This document shows positions 1-12,839 of a stretch of DNA of 64,000 nt, piece by piece. The notes under the pieces were generated by a model. That model made no database searches. It saw only the letters and a list, made by a program, of their open reading frames with translations, and was not told the DNA's origin. The position numbers were made by a program, and so were the translations under genes. The stretch spans positions 682,001 to 746,000 of the forward strand of contig NC_088936.1 of the NCBI RefSeq assembly GCF_033473495.1. The letters are read 5' to 3'. Within the stretch, counting starts at the first letter, position 1; each line of letters starts with the position of its first letter. The stretch comes from Cercospora beticola. Taxonomy: Eukaryota > Ascomycota > Dothideomycetes > Mycosphaerellales > Mycosphaerellaceae.

Positions 1-3000
1 CGTGGTCATGGGCTGTCTCCCGGCCACTCAAATCGGCATCGCCTCTGCTGCTGCTGTCGCTGCCGAGATGTCGGCGACGTTCCCGTCTCTTCGCTTTGGC
101 CTATTGGTCGGCATCGGAGGTGGTGTACCCGGCAGCAAGGACATACGACTGGGCGATGTCGTTGTCAGCCAACCAGACTTGCGAGCAGGGCACGGCGGGG
201 TGGTTCAATATGACTTTGGCAAAGCGATACATGGAGGCGCATTTCAGCCAACAGGAATGCTTAATCAGCCCCCCGAAATCCTCCCCTCTGCCCTTGGCAA
301 GGTTCAATCAACACCACGAAAAGAGAGTCGATTTGATCAGTACTACAACCATGAGGATTTCGACGACGAACCAGACTTTGCGGAGCGGCCAAACATAGAC
401 CACCTTTTCCATGCTTCCTACCCTCACGTTCCAGAGAAATCATCATGCATGGATTGCGATGCTTCGCAGGTGATAGAGCGCAAATCACGCAAGAGATCCG
501 GACCCGTCGTCCACTACGGCTTGATAGCTTCCGGAAATCAGGTGATGAAAGACGCCGCAAAGCGGGACACTATCAGCAGACAGCATCACGACGTCCTTTG
601 CTTTGAGATGGAAGCCGCAGGGCTCATGAACCGATTCCCTTGCCTCGTCGTCCGCGGCATTTGTGACTACTGCGACTCTCACAAGAACAAGGAATGGCAG
701 CCTTTGGCAGCTGTTGCGGCGGCGGCCTGGGCAAAGGAACTCCTGTTCAACATTGCACCAAGCCAGGTCGAGGCGGAGAAGAGAATCCAAGAGACCCTGC
801 ACAATAGTTAGTCGTCTTCCAGGCCGAAATGTAAGCTCATTCACACATGTGCTAATCACACGTCCAGTCGAAAAGATCGGTAATCAAGTACAGGCAGATA
901 TCCAAGCGACAAGACATGTCGTCACTGCTCAACTTGGAGATCATCAAGAACAGCAAATCGACAAATGGCTCTCTCCGCCAGATCCTTCGACGAATTACAA
1001 CATAGCCACAGACCTGAGACATCCTAATACTGGTCGATGGTTCCTTGATAGCGACGAGTATATCATTTGGAAAGCAAATCCCAGCGCCCCTCTCTGGCTG
1101 AATGGGATTCCCGGTTGCGGTAAGACCATCCTTAGCTCTGCCATCATCGAGGATCTGAAAGACGGAGCTGACACGTCGGGTTTCATTGTGCTGTTCCACT
1201 ACTTTGACTTTAATGATTCCAGCAAGCAGTCGTTTGACAAGATGTTACGCTCCCTTGTTGCTCAACTTTATCAGCAGCATGAGCCATGCCGACATCATGT
1301 GCACCAGCTCCACTCTTCTTGCAAGGATGGCAACGAGCAGCCGTCCACCCAGGCGCTGGCTACAATACTCCAAAGCATGACCAGTGATGCGAGGAACGTT
1401 ACTATTGTGCTCGATGCGCTGGACGAATGTGAAACAAGAAGAGATCTCCTCCACTGGCTAGCCTCACACCATCTAGAGAAAATTCGAGTCCTCCTGACCA
1501 GTCGCAAGGAAGGCGATATCGAGGCCTCATTCTCCAAGTGGATTCCGGCAGCGGCAGTAGTGCCTATCCAGGAAAGGACCGTGGATGAAGATATTCGCAA
1601 AGTAGTACGCAGCCGGATTCACCATGACGAGGATCTCCAGCGGTGGAAGAAGTGGCCAGAAGTACAGAAAGAAATTGAGACGGCCTTGATAGAGAAAGCC
1701 GGTGGAATGTAAGCAATCGAAGTCCAAGCACCACGTCAAAAGCTCAGATTACTCACAGGTTCCGATGGGCTGCATGTCAGCTCGATGCCCTCAAAGATTG
1801 CGTTAATCTCCGAAGCCTCCGGGATGCATTATCGTTCCTTCCCGAAGATCTGGATGGAACTTATTCTCGCATCTTAGAAAAAGTCTCCGAGGGAAACAGC
1901 AGAGACATGATTCGGGTTCTTCAATTCTTGACTTTTTCGGAGCGGCCACTACGACTTGACGAAGCCATCGACGCGATAGCGATTGACACGGAGGAGAGTC
2001 CCGCCTTTCGGGCCGAAAATCGGATGCCGAATCCAAAAGATATCGCTAGGGTCTGTTCTAGCTTAATTAAAATAATAACAAGACAACGCGCTTTAGAAGA
2101 TAACGAAAGTAGGGCAAATCGGGACTATATAATAGAGCTATAGCTAGCGCATTTCTTAGTAAAGGAATATTTAGTCTCGACTCGCGTTATAGAACGCTTT
2201 TAAGCCTACCTAAGTAAGCTATATACTAGAGCTATAATCGTAGAGACTAGTATTACTTACTTGCTTACGGCTACTTAAGATATATTAGAAAGTAATATTA
2301 GTATATAGTTACTACTTTAATACTTCGTAGCTAAGTACTAGATAGATTATACTATTATAGCTAAAAGAGAAGAATAGGATATATAGCTCTTAATATATAA
2401 ACTCTTCGTTACGTATATAGTATATAGATTCTAGTTATATACTTTCGACCTCGATAGACTTTAGAGAAAGTATAGTAGAAAGTATTAGATACTAAGCCTA
2501 CTAGCTCTACTATACTATATATCTCGTCGTAGGCTTATTAGGTCTACTTAGAGTCTACTCGATAGTAGTACTAGTATTAATATATAAGGAGAGTACTATA
2601 GTAATATACTCTAGGCTATATCTTATAGAAGTTATATAGAGGTTATCTAATTACTAGTCGAGAAGAGTACTAATATTAAGATATAGAGAGAGTACTATAA
2701 TAACGTACTCTAGGCTATATCTTCTAGAAGTTATATAGAGATAGTCCGATTACTACTCGAGAAGAGTACTAATATTAAAATATAAGAAGGATACTATAGT
2801 AGTATACTCTAAGCTATATTTTCTAGAAGTTATATAGAGATTATTCTATTACTAGTCGAGAAGAGTACTAATATTAATATATAGATATAGGATAATAGTA
2901 ATATACTCTAGGCTATATCTTATAGAGATTATATAGAGGTTATCTAATTACTACTCGAGAAGAGCGCCGATATTAATACCTAAGGAGAGCTATACGATAA

Positions 3001-3289
3001 CGTACTCTATACTATATCTTTAGAAGATTATATAGAGGTTATATAGTTACTACTAAAGGAAGGTACTAATATTAATATATAGAGAGGCGACTATAGTAAT
3101 ATACTCTAGACTATATCTAAGAAAAGTTATATAGATATAGTCCGATTACTAGTCGAGAAGAGCGCTAATATTAAGATATATAGAGAGATATATAGTAACG
3201 TACTCTAGGCTACGTCTTATAGAGGTTACGTAGAGGTTATCTAATTACTAGTCGAGAAGAGCGCTAATATTAATATATATAGAGAGTAT
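1..3289 (+). pseudogene. PNP-NACHT-ankyrin NLR gene, 5' cut by window, 3' half RIP-inactivated
   Basis: Fungal NOD-like receptor, presumably a cytoplasmic sensor in non-self recognition or programmed cell death (family knowledge; ligand unknown). Three exons are visible: 1-806, 868-1708 and 1759 onward. The introns (807-867, 1709-1758) keep phase. Exon 1 encodes a nucleoside-phosphorylase-like domain with VGIGGGVP, DIRLGDVVVS and FEMEAAGLM. Exon 2 encodes NACHT: Walker A GIPGCGKT near 1106-1130 and Walker B IVLDALDEC near 1405-1430. Exon 3 begins FRWAACQLDAL, the usual post-NACHT segment. The frame is open to 2143, where TAG replaces an expected Gln before LAHFLVKEYL. From about 2,050 the composition changes to RIP type and stops recur, through to the ankyrin array ending at ~3,285, where a LINE tail abuts. 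The start lies upstream of the window. It cannot make a full-length receptor; a truncated PNP-NACHT product is possible. Confidence 0.88.
2562..3285 (+). repeat. Seven tandem 99-bp ankyrin-coding units, RIP-mutated
   Basis: The anchor ctaggctata or its RIP variants recurs at 2611, 2710, 2809, 2908, 3007, 3106 and 3205: exactly 99 bp each time, or 33 codons, one ankyrin repeat. Reading TAG/TAA as mutated Gln, each unit resembles the fungal NLR pattern YSN-LQAASYRG-EVVQLLLEKGADIN. A more divergent unit lies just upstream (~2,470-2,560). The period is preserved without indels, as expected for RIP, which makes only transitions. High-identity repeats of this kind are typical of fast-evolving fungal NLRs and are also a natural RIP target. 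Confidence 0.85.
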
Positions 3290-4163
3290 AATTTTTTTTA
3301 TATTCTATATCGATATAGTTCTCTTTCGAGCCTATATAGAGAGTTACTATATATTTACTAGAAATAAAAACTATAGCTAGAGCTCGGGTAAAAAACTCTC
3401 CTATTTCTACTATCTATCTTCTATACTAGGAAACTATTTAAACTATAAGCTACTTCTTTTATAGCCTAGGTAGCTTTAGTTATTAATATTATATCTCCTT
3501 CTTCTTTCTAGTTAGCTTTTTCTTTTTACTATTTCCTATACTAGTAAGAAGTATAGTAGAATATTCTATTCTAAGAACTATACTATTACTATATATAGTC
3601 TCTTCTCTATTATAAGTATTTCGTAGTAGTCTTATATATCTACTACTCTCGTTATCTTATTATAGTTATATTCGAAGTATAGATAGAATAGTATAATATA
3701 CTTTAGCGTCTACTATATAAAGCTATATATATATATAGAGGACTTATAGCCTAGTATCTTATAGTAGTAGAGGTAGTCGTTTAGTCCGATATACTCTATT
3801 TATAGGAGTATTATAATTATATTTTCTATTTTACCGAGCTACGTATAGAGTCTATCTAAGTAGAGGTAGAATTCTACTTATATTATAGTAGCGAGGTACT
3901 ATCGCGTTATATTATACGCTACTTATATCTCGCGTTAATATATTTCCTATTATATACTCTATAGTTCGAGCGCTACTACTCGAGAGGTAGTATTTTACTT
4001 ACTTTCCTAATAATACTAGCTAATCTACTAAAGTTCTTACCTCTACTATATATAGCTATTATATTATACGTTATATTATATTCGAGCCTATTCCGCTACC
4101 TACTATTATACTTAGTCGATAATTATACTTATTATAGCTATTACTATCTTCTTACTATATTCT

Positions 4164-4179
4164 TATATAGTCTATTCGA
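4164..4179. repeat. Left target-site duplication of LINE-1
   Basis: tatatagtctattcga, identical to 9244-9259. It brackets LINE-1 and fixes its ends. Confidence 0.85.
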
Positions 4180-4379
4180 TTATAATAGTCCGGTTATAAT
4201 AAGTAAAATGAACGCGCTCTAGTAGGCGACGACGACGACGGCGGGAGGCCTCGAGGCCTCCTAATACGCGACAATACCCCCCGACCGACACCGCGACGCC
4301 GCGAGCAGAGGAGGGAGCCTAGAAGGAGGAGGTTGCGACTCTAACTCCTAGGCGGCCCAAATCCGCCCGCAACTACCTC

Positions 4380-5650
4380 TCTCTAGCTAATAAGGCCAGA
4401 AAACAACTACTAATACTAATACTCTAAAACTAATAATCTAAAAGAACCTAAAAACACTTATAGAACAGATCTAGAGCTACCTCGATATCTAGATAACTCT
4501 TTCTCCCTCTCTAACTCTCCTCCTTCTCTAATAAGCCTAATAGGCCCTCCTCTACCTCGCCCTCTACTAGGAAGAGTCCTAGACTCTTTAAGCTATTTAG
4601 AAAACCCTCTAGAGTCGCCTAATACCTACTGCTACTACCTCTAAAACATAGGCCTAGATAGCCTAAATTAGATATATAATACTAAGGCCCTAGCCTTAGG
4701 TATCTATAACTATCTTAGTAAGGATAGGAAACTAAGAAGAAAGGGAGATAATAAAGAAGATAAGCTATAAAGAGCTCCGAAGGAAACTAGGAGTATAGCA
4801 ATTTAAGGCTATATAAAAGCTCCTAAGTAGAGATCTTAAAGTTATCCTCTATAGAGAAGGAGAGAAAAGTAGGCTAGAGAAGGACTAATCTTAGCTTAAG
4901 GCTATATACCTAGAGGCCTAGGTAGAGATACTAAGCACCTAGGTAATTATATATAGTATTAGGACATCCTAGAAGCTAGAGGATATAAATAGCTAGGCCT
5001 AACTCGACTAAGACAACCTTACCTAGTTCCTAGAGAGGCTTAAAATTAGGAAGGCCTTTTAGCTTAAGAACTAGAGAGTAAGGGAAGAGACTAACTTCTT
5101 ATTAGTAGTAATAGTAGTATAGGATAGATAAACTATAAGGGAAATATATAGGAGAGGCATTACTATTAGGTTAATATAGTATATAGTAGAACTATACTAC
5201 CTATAGTAGAGGATTATATAATGCCTTAAATGCAATAGCTTTAAGTATATTACTACCTACTATAAGGCTATAGAAGATATATATAGATACTATATAGGGA
5301 AGTATAGGATAGATAGCTATAAGGAGAAGAAAATTAAATATAGCAACTATAGAGGAGACTATAAGGCATACTCCCTCTAATATAGCTATAAAGCTACTAT
5401 AAAGGCTAAAGCAAGAGTATTCTTAGAGTAGTTCAAAAAGCAATAGAAGATAGCCTTAGGCCTAATATAAGGAGATAGTAATATAGAACCTCTAATTCTT
5501 AAGAGGAAAGCCCTACTAGCTAAGCCTCTATAGAGGGATATTAGATATAAAGGCAGGCCCCTAGGTACTATAGCAGTAGCGATAGCTAGTAGGCGGCAAG
5601 TAAGCAAGCTCTACTTCCCTCTTATATAGGAGAATAAGGACACCTAAGAG
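4380..5650 (+). pseudogene. LINE-1 ORF1, gag-like zinc-knuckle protein relic
   Basis: ORF1 of LINEs encodes a nucleic-acid-binding protein that packages the element's RNA. Around 5,222-5,400, reading through stops, CLKCNSFKYITTYY is seen: a CCHC knuckle whose His and last Cys appear as Tyr, the expected CAY/TGY to TAY change. Further Cys/His-like spacing follows. The limits are approximate because no intact frame survives. Confidence 0.6.
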
Positions 5651-5899
5651 GTAACAAACACCTACTAGGAAGACATAGATATTAACCTAATTAAGCTCCT
5701 CTCCTAAGAATCCTATAAATCCTATAAGTAGCTAAACTCTAACAATCTACTAATATAATATTAATAGGTTAAATACTACCTAAACCCTACTACTAGATAG
5801 CTAAGCTACAAAAGAGGCTATAGTAATAGCATTATAAGAACTATAGCTTAATACTATAAATAGTAGGACTAAGGTTAAGAAAGGATACTCTATAGTCCT

Positions 5900-8800
5900 C
5901 CTACCCTAGTAGAACCTAAGGGTCGCAATACTTATATTAGACAAAGTTAGAACTAATAGCTAGAAACTACTCTTCTATAATATAGGTAACTTAGTAACTA
6001 TCTAAGTCTAGACACCTATAGGAACTATCTCTATCTATAACTGCTATAACTCCTTAGAGCTAATAAGCTATAGACAAGAAGGGACTATCTCTATACTTAA
6101 AGAAGCACTATTATAAACCCTAGAGGTTATAAAAGCAAGCTAAGTAGTAGTAGGAGACTTTAACCTCTACTACCTAAAATAGGGGGGAAATATAACCCTA
6201 ACCTAATATACTATAGCAGATAAGCTTATTAAAACAATTATAGAGGCCTAACTATAGCTAGCCCTAGAGCTAGGGACAATTATATAGGAAAGATATATAG
6301 CTAGCTACTAAACACTAGACCTAGTCTTTGTTAGCCTCTCTCTCTAAAACCTAATCTAAGAATATAAAGCTCTCCTAGAAGAGATATATAGCTCTAACTA
6401 TATCCCCTTTAGGACAACTCTCTATATTAACCTCTAAGAGCTAAAAGGAAGAAGCTAGAGAAAGTAGTAGAAAGCTGCTAACTAGGACAGAATCTAGGAC
6501 CTTATAGCCTAAGATACTAACTAACTTAACTAACTCCTACTTAATATAAGAGAATACCTAGACATACTAGCCTATAGAATATAATCCTCTATCTAGAGGA
6601 TTGCAGAGGAGACAGTTCTAATAGCTAGACTATTAAGCTATATAAAGATAGTATAGACCTAGGAATATAAGGAGGCTATAAAGCTAGTAAGAAGGAGGAG
6701 AAGAGAATAGAGGAACTATAAGACAGAATAGAGCTATAAGCTATACCTTAAGGCATTATATATAAGAAGCAAGGCTATAAGGAGAGAGCAAAACCTAGCG
6801 TAGAGGAGACTAATAAAAGAAGTTATAGAGGACTCTAAGAAAATCTAGAAAATAGCTAAATAGGCAAAAGAGAGAGCTAACTAAGAGCACTAGCTACTAT
6901 ACTTCCTAAGCCTAGCTAATATAGAGTATAATAGAGATACTAATAAGGGGAAGGCTATAATCCTAGTAAGATACTTCTTCCTAGACCTAAGGGAGGCAGA
7001 CTTAAGTAATATCTAATATGCCTAACTACTACTCTAATTCTAGATAGAGGTTAAGGTTTAACTAAAGGAGGTAGAAGGAGTCCTTAAGAAACTACCTAGT
7101 AATAAGGCCCTAGGACCTAACTAAATACTAAACCTCTTACTTAAAGAGTATAGAGAACAACTCTCTCTAATCCTAGCTAAACTCTTTACTATATACCTAA
7201 GGATAGTATACTACCCTAAAGCCTTTAAGTACTCTATAATAGTAGTACTTAGGAAACTATAGAAACTAGACTACTTAAAGCTAGGAGTATATAGACCTAT
7301 TGCCCTACTTAATATAATAGTAAAGGTCCTAGAAGCTATAGTTACTAAGAGGATATCTAAGAAGACTAAAGAATAGAAGCTCCTTCTAGAAGAATAAATA
7401 GGTGCTAGGCCTAGTAGGTCTACTACCTTAGTATTAGACCTTATTACTAAGCAAGTAAAAACTATCTAGAAAACTAAGCTAGGAGCTATAGTATCTATGC
7501 TCTGCCTTAATATCTTAGAGGCATTCGATAAGGTCTTCTACTAGAGGCTGCTTTATAATATTAGAATAAAAGGCTTCCTAGACTATACTATTACCTTTAT
7601 CTAATTATTCCTCTAAGATAGGACTACCTGCCTAAGGCTTAGAGAATTTATAGACTAACTAAGGCCCTAAAATATAGGAATTCCCTAAGGCTCTACTCTG
7701 TCTCTAATCCTCTTCCTCTTCTTTACCTCTACCCTACTCCTAATACTATATAAAGGGACTACTTTAGCAATAGGGTTTATAGATAATTCTAATATCCTTA
7801 TATATAGTATATTAATAGAGGACAACTATAGGCAACTTAAGAAAGCCTACTAGAAATATAAAGAATAAGCAAGGAGATATAGAGTAGAATTTGTACTATA
7901 GAAATATTAGCTAATCTACTTTACTAGGAGCAGGAAACATAACCTTAAGGCTATAGTCTAAATCTAGGGATTTAATAGAGAACTACTACTATTACTTAGA
8001 CTCCTTAGAGTATAGGTAGATACTAAACTTAAATAGGGCCTATATATTAAATAAGTAGCAGAAAAGGGAGCCTACTAAATGTAATTACTTTAGAGACTAT
8101 ATAAGTCTATATAGGGAGTATCCTTCTAAAAAGTAAGGCACCTCTATATAGTAGTAGTAAGACTAGCTATTACCTTTAGCTACTAAGTCTAGTCTAACCT
8201 AGAGAGTATATAAAGCTACTATAGGAACCTTACTAAGCCTATTAAGAAGATCTAGAGAGAGGCCCTAAGGAATATTATAGGAGTATATAAGTTAGTTATA
8301 ACAGCTATCCTAGAGAGAGAAGCAAACATTACTCCTCTCTATTTATATACCTAGGACCTAGCTAGGCAAGCATCTAAAAAGCAAGATACCTAACCTATAT
8401 ACTAATATATTAAAGATAGGTATAGGGAGATTAAAAGGCAAGTATAAGCAGAAAAGAGAGCTAGGCAACCTATACTACTAACCCGAACTAGATAGGAGGA
8501 AATCCTCTAGATAGTATAAGGCTAAGAAACAACGATATAGGCATACCTAGGCTACAAGGTATAGTAGGCTAAATACTAGTAGGACAGAAGATAGGAAGGG
8601 AATAAGGAGGAGAGAAGGGCAAGAGTAGGAGGGGAACAACTACTAGTATAGAAAACTACTACTTCCTCTACTATTAGACAAACTCTATATAAAGGACTTA
8701 CTAGACTAGAAAGCATAATAGTTATACTCTTAAGGACAGAGCATATTAGGATAAGGCAATACCTTACTAAAAGGAGAGTCCTAGAGTTTATACTAGACTA

Positions 8801-9090
8801 CGAATATAGGTAGGGACATAAGACACTAAAACATATATATATGTTCTGCCTAAAATAGAACGAGAGAAGATATATACTATTCTAGGCAGAGGCATCTATA
8901 AACTAGAAGAATCTAGCTAATATAAAGAGAGGGCTATATATAATAGCAAAGTAGCTTATCTAAGAAGGGGTCCTAGACTAATTCTTACTTACGAGAGAAG
9001 AGGTATAGGAGGATAAGAGGAGAGAGAAGAGGAAGGATAGGGCCTAGTAAGAGGAGGACTTACTAGATACCTAGTATTGTCCGAAGGAAA
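5900..9090 (+). pseudogene. LINE-1 ORF2, endonuclease-reverse transcriptase relic
   Basis: The catalytic polyprotein for target-primed reverse transcription. An APE-type endonuclease shows VVGDFNL at ~6,150. Reverse transcriptase shows ARPSRSTTLVLDLITKQVK at ~7,405-7,470, then LNILEAFDK at ~7,505-7,530. The catalytic region is seen as FIDNSNILIY at ~7,771-7,800, where FADD is expected, so a catalytic Asp reads Asn. The C-terminal part (~8,715-8,860) has RTEHIRIRQYLTKRRV followed by a degraded Cys/His cluster typical of this clade. Many TAG/TAA codons sit at Gln/Trp positions. Confidence 0.72.
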
Positions 9091-9243
9091 ACAGAAACGA
9101 AGGAAGTAGCTACGCAGGCCGCAAACAAAGGGATATACGAGGGTTTTTCGAAGGCTTTTCCCTTAACCGAAATCTATAGAGCGTGCTACTTACTCTAGTT
9201 AAAAGAGGTAGACCGGCGTATAAGAATTATCTATCTATCTATC

Positions 9244-9259
9244 TATATAGTCTATTCGA
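9244..9259. repeat. Right target-site duplication of LINE-1
   Basis: Identical 16 bp to 4164-4179, directly after the (TATC)n tail. LINE-2 sequence resumes here. Confidence 0.85.
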
Positions 9260-12200
9260 GGAAGATATCTAGTAGCTCTATCTCTATTTTGTACTCTAGT
9301 TCTATAGTTACTATAGTCTAGTATACTTCTACGATTACCTAGAAGTATTAATTCTAGGCTACTTAAAGAGGATAGATACTTTTATTCTAGCTAATCCGGA
9401 GGTCTACTCGATTATACTAAATAGAGATTCTATATACTATTATCGGCCGGACGACTATAGTATATATCTATCGCGCTTTCGAGAACGCTACGCTCTATAT
9501 ACTATATATAAGTCGGGTTACTACTACTATCTATACTATCGCTCTCTCTATTATTTTTTAGATATATAGTCTCTATTTTAGTTTAGAGTCGAGATAGACT
9601 TCTAGAATCTTTATTATTAGTTATAGGCTACTCTAGAAGCCTAGAATATAGATCGTAGCTTATATATTAAACTACTTCGGCTTCGGATAGAAGTATATAA
9701 GTTAATACTTATTAGGCGCGAATATAGCTCTATATCTATAGGCCTACTATATATAGATCTTATACGCTCTCTCTAGCTTATAGTAGTTTTCCTTTATAGA
9801 TCGGCTAAAAGTAAGAATATTCGTATTATCTACGAACTCTACTATACTAGTATATTAATTATTAAGTTCTAGAAGAAATATAGATATAAAGTATAGGAAT
9901 AGAATTAGTAAGAGAGTAGAGCCTTATAGAATACTAGTAGATATTACCTATATTATACTTCGATATTCTCTAAGTATAAGGTATATAGTATAGTCGCTTA
10001 GAAATAAGTAGACGTACTATACGATCTAGGTAGGGATTTCTATAATTTAGAGATTATAGATTAGCCTATTATAGGATACGTTATCGAACGCGCTTAAGAT
10101 ATCGAGACTAAGTAATATTACTATAAGCTTAGAGTCTACTATCTAGATAGTCTATATCTATTCTATAAGTAGCTCGAGTATAATTATTATCGATTGCTTC
10201 TACTATATACCTATCTATATATCTAGTAGAAGGCCGTAAGTTTTAGTTAGTATAGTAACTTACTATATAATAATACTTTCGAGGACCTTTCTAAGTATAT
10301 TTAGTAGTATAATAGGTCGGTATACTTTAGGTATATTATATATTAGTTTCCCTAGCTTCTATAGAACGATAGTATTTATATATCGGAATAGTATTAGGTA
10401 ATATACTCTATAGAGGCATTCCTAGAATAGCGCTATAAGTAGCCGAGCTAGGATATCTCTATATTCGTAGAGAAATCGATTCGGAATACTATCTAGGCTA
10501 GGCGCTTTATTAGGCAGAAGGCGTTTTAATACTATAACTATATTACTTAGTATTACCTTCTACGATATATAGAGCTCTAGTAGGTATATATAGCTAGTAA
10601 TATCGCTTAGGTTAGTAGGAAGAGAAAATAGAAAAAAGTAGTCTATAAGTATACTTACTTTCGCTTTATTTAATATATACTAGCCTCTATTACGGTCGAT
10701 AATTATCGGGAATTAGAGTAGTACGAGTAGAGTATACGCCGATATCCGAGCCTACTTAGCTAGCTACTATATAGTCTCGGGCTCTACTATTAGTTTTACT
10801 ATAGTTTCGTACTATAGTATCTTTATATCCTTCCTAATTTATTTCTTCTTTATATTCTTTACTTTTTAGTAGTTCTATAGGTCGTCCTTATTCTTACTTA
10901 TATTCTACTATTATCTCGCTCTTCTAGCTTTAGCTACTCTATTACTATACTCTTACGTCTATCTTACTTTAACCTACTACTATAGCTTACCTAGAGAGAC
11001 TATTATCTAGATAGTATTATTAATTATCTTCTAGAGTATTCTAACCTTTTCGTCGATCTAGTTATTTATCTCTATTTCCTAGAAATAAATATCGACTAGT
11101 ACGAGTCGTTCTATTAGATTATACTAGATAGCGATCTAGTCTACTTTCTTCTATAATTACTATACTACTAGCTTCTATCGTATAGTCGCTATAGTAAGAA
11201 TAGAGGTAATAATTAGAATATAGTCTAAGTCCGAGTTAAGCTCCTTATATACTTAATATTATATAATTCTCTATATAATCTACTCTATAGTAAATATAAA
11301 GTCTAGTATACTCTTACTCTATTAACTCTACTACGTTATAGTTCTAAGTAGAAAAGTAAGCTAGAGTTATACCTATTCTATAATATCGATAAGTGTATCG
11401 GCGAGAGTATACTAGGTAAGGACTATATTTCCTCTCTAGTATAAGTAGTAGAGGTTAAAGTCTCCTACTAAGAGATATTTACCTAGTTCTACTAGAGCTA
11501 CTAGGAGTAGATCTAGGACCTCTTAGCTTTAACTCGTTAATAACTATAGAGGCTACCTATAGTAGTTATAAATATAGAGCTTCTAGTTCTCTAGTTAGAT
11601 ACTAAGTATAATAAGATCTAGACTATACTCTATAATTTTCTATTATAGCGCGTCGAGGTACTTACTTATATAGAAGTAGACGCGAGTCTTAGTATTCGAG
11701 AAGTAGGCGAGTTTATAATTCGCTAGGTATATCGTTATATACTTTTATAGATTTCTCTATAGTTCCTAGATTATAATTATATAGTAGTAGTCTAGTCGGA
11801 GTACTATATTTAACGCCTATATAACCTAGTCCTTACTTTTATAGATATTATACTATACGATATTAATCGTCTTCTTAGCTCTAGATATTAATTTCTATTA
11901 GCTCTATTTAGAACTATATAGATATTATAGTCGATAGTTATTAACTCTAGCTAGTAGTACCTAGCCTATAGGCTACTAGTAGACGCTCTAGCCTAGTATA
12001 TTTTCGTTTCTAGTTTTCGACTATTTACTAGTTACTATCGGCCTAGCTCGAGCCTAGCGCCTACTCTAGTATATAGTAATACTAGAGGCCTATCTACTAG
12101 AGCTATTATATATATACTTTCGTCTAGCTCTAGACTATATATTCTCTATTCTATACTAGATATAACCTCTTATAGTTAGTATAATAGAGATAGTCTTAGT

Positions 12201-12839
12201 TAGTATATTCCTCTATTAGATATAGTTCTATATAGTATCTATATATCTCGGCCTAGTAGTAGCTTAGTATAATATATCTATACTAGTAATATTTAAAATA
12301 CTATATAATCTAGTATTCTAAGCTATAGTATTTAGCTAGGTAGAGTAAGTAATAGATTATAAGGCCCTTCTAGATAATATAGTCTACGCTCTATACTATA
12401 GAGAGTATAAATAAAAGAGAGGAATATATCTTTTCTACTAAGTATATCTAGCGAATCTATTTAGCTTTAGAGATTTTAATCCTAGAGTATAGAGCCTAGT
12501 TCTACTCTTCGATCGCTTAGAGTATATCTAGAGCTTCTATCTTAATAGCTACGTAGGAGATATAATAGACTATAACTTAGTAATATTTCTCTACTTTTTT
12601 ACTAAATTTTCCTAGGCTCTTTTTCTATTCGGCTATTTAGAGGATTATATACTTTATATTTTCTTCTATAAGAAAGAGTCGGATATCTCTACTTAGAAGC
12701 TTTCGAGCTACTATAATTTCTCTATAAGATAGGTATATCTATTATACTTTCCAGCCTACGAAGTCCTATTATATACCTCTACGTAGTCGTAGGTAGAAAT
12801 AGATAGCTTCGGCTATACTAGTAAAGTATAGGGCGGCTA

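Larger units (their letters stand above)
4180..9243 (+). mobile_element. LINE-1: plus-strand Tad1-like LINE with 16-bp target-site duplication
   Basis: A 5,064-bp non-LTR element flanked by perfect copies of tatatagtctattcga (4164-4179 and 9244-9259). The 5' region has a GACGAC run and an AGGCCTCGAGGCCT palindrome. It carries a zinc-knuckle ORF1 and an APE-RT ORF2, then a tail ending in (TATC)n at ~9,220-9,243. It keeps many more CpA/TpG dinucleotides than the sequence around it, so it is less RIP-mutated and probably inserted later than its host LINE. Both reading frames are broken by TAA/TAG. Confidence 0.85.
3290..12835 (-). mobile_element. LINE-2: minus-strand Tad1-like LINE, RIP-saturated, split by LINE-1
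   Basis: Non-LTR retrotransposon read on the minus strand, from about 12,835 (5') to an oligo-T tract at ~3,291 (the poly-A tail on the sense strand). In order: zinc-knuckle ORF1 relic (~12,300-12,110, Cys seen as Tyr), APE endonuclease with GDFN at ~11,455, reverse transcriptase ~10,650-9,900 with a SLDILSAFDNVSY-like motif at ~10,085-10,120, and a C-terminal Cys/His region at ~4,100-3,560. A second LINE (4,180-9,243) interrupts it. CpA and TpG are almost absent and stop codons are dense. The last ~260 bp at the 3' end have a second copy at 63,741-64,000. The 5' boundary is approximate. Confidence 0.72.

Noticed and set aside
5386..5607. 73-codon minus-strand frame in RIP DNA
   Set aside because: It is antisense to LINE-1 ORF1; RIP removes sense Gln/Trp codons and leaves antisense stretches open by chance.
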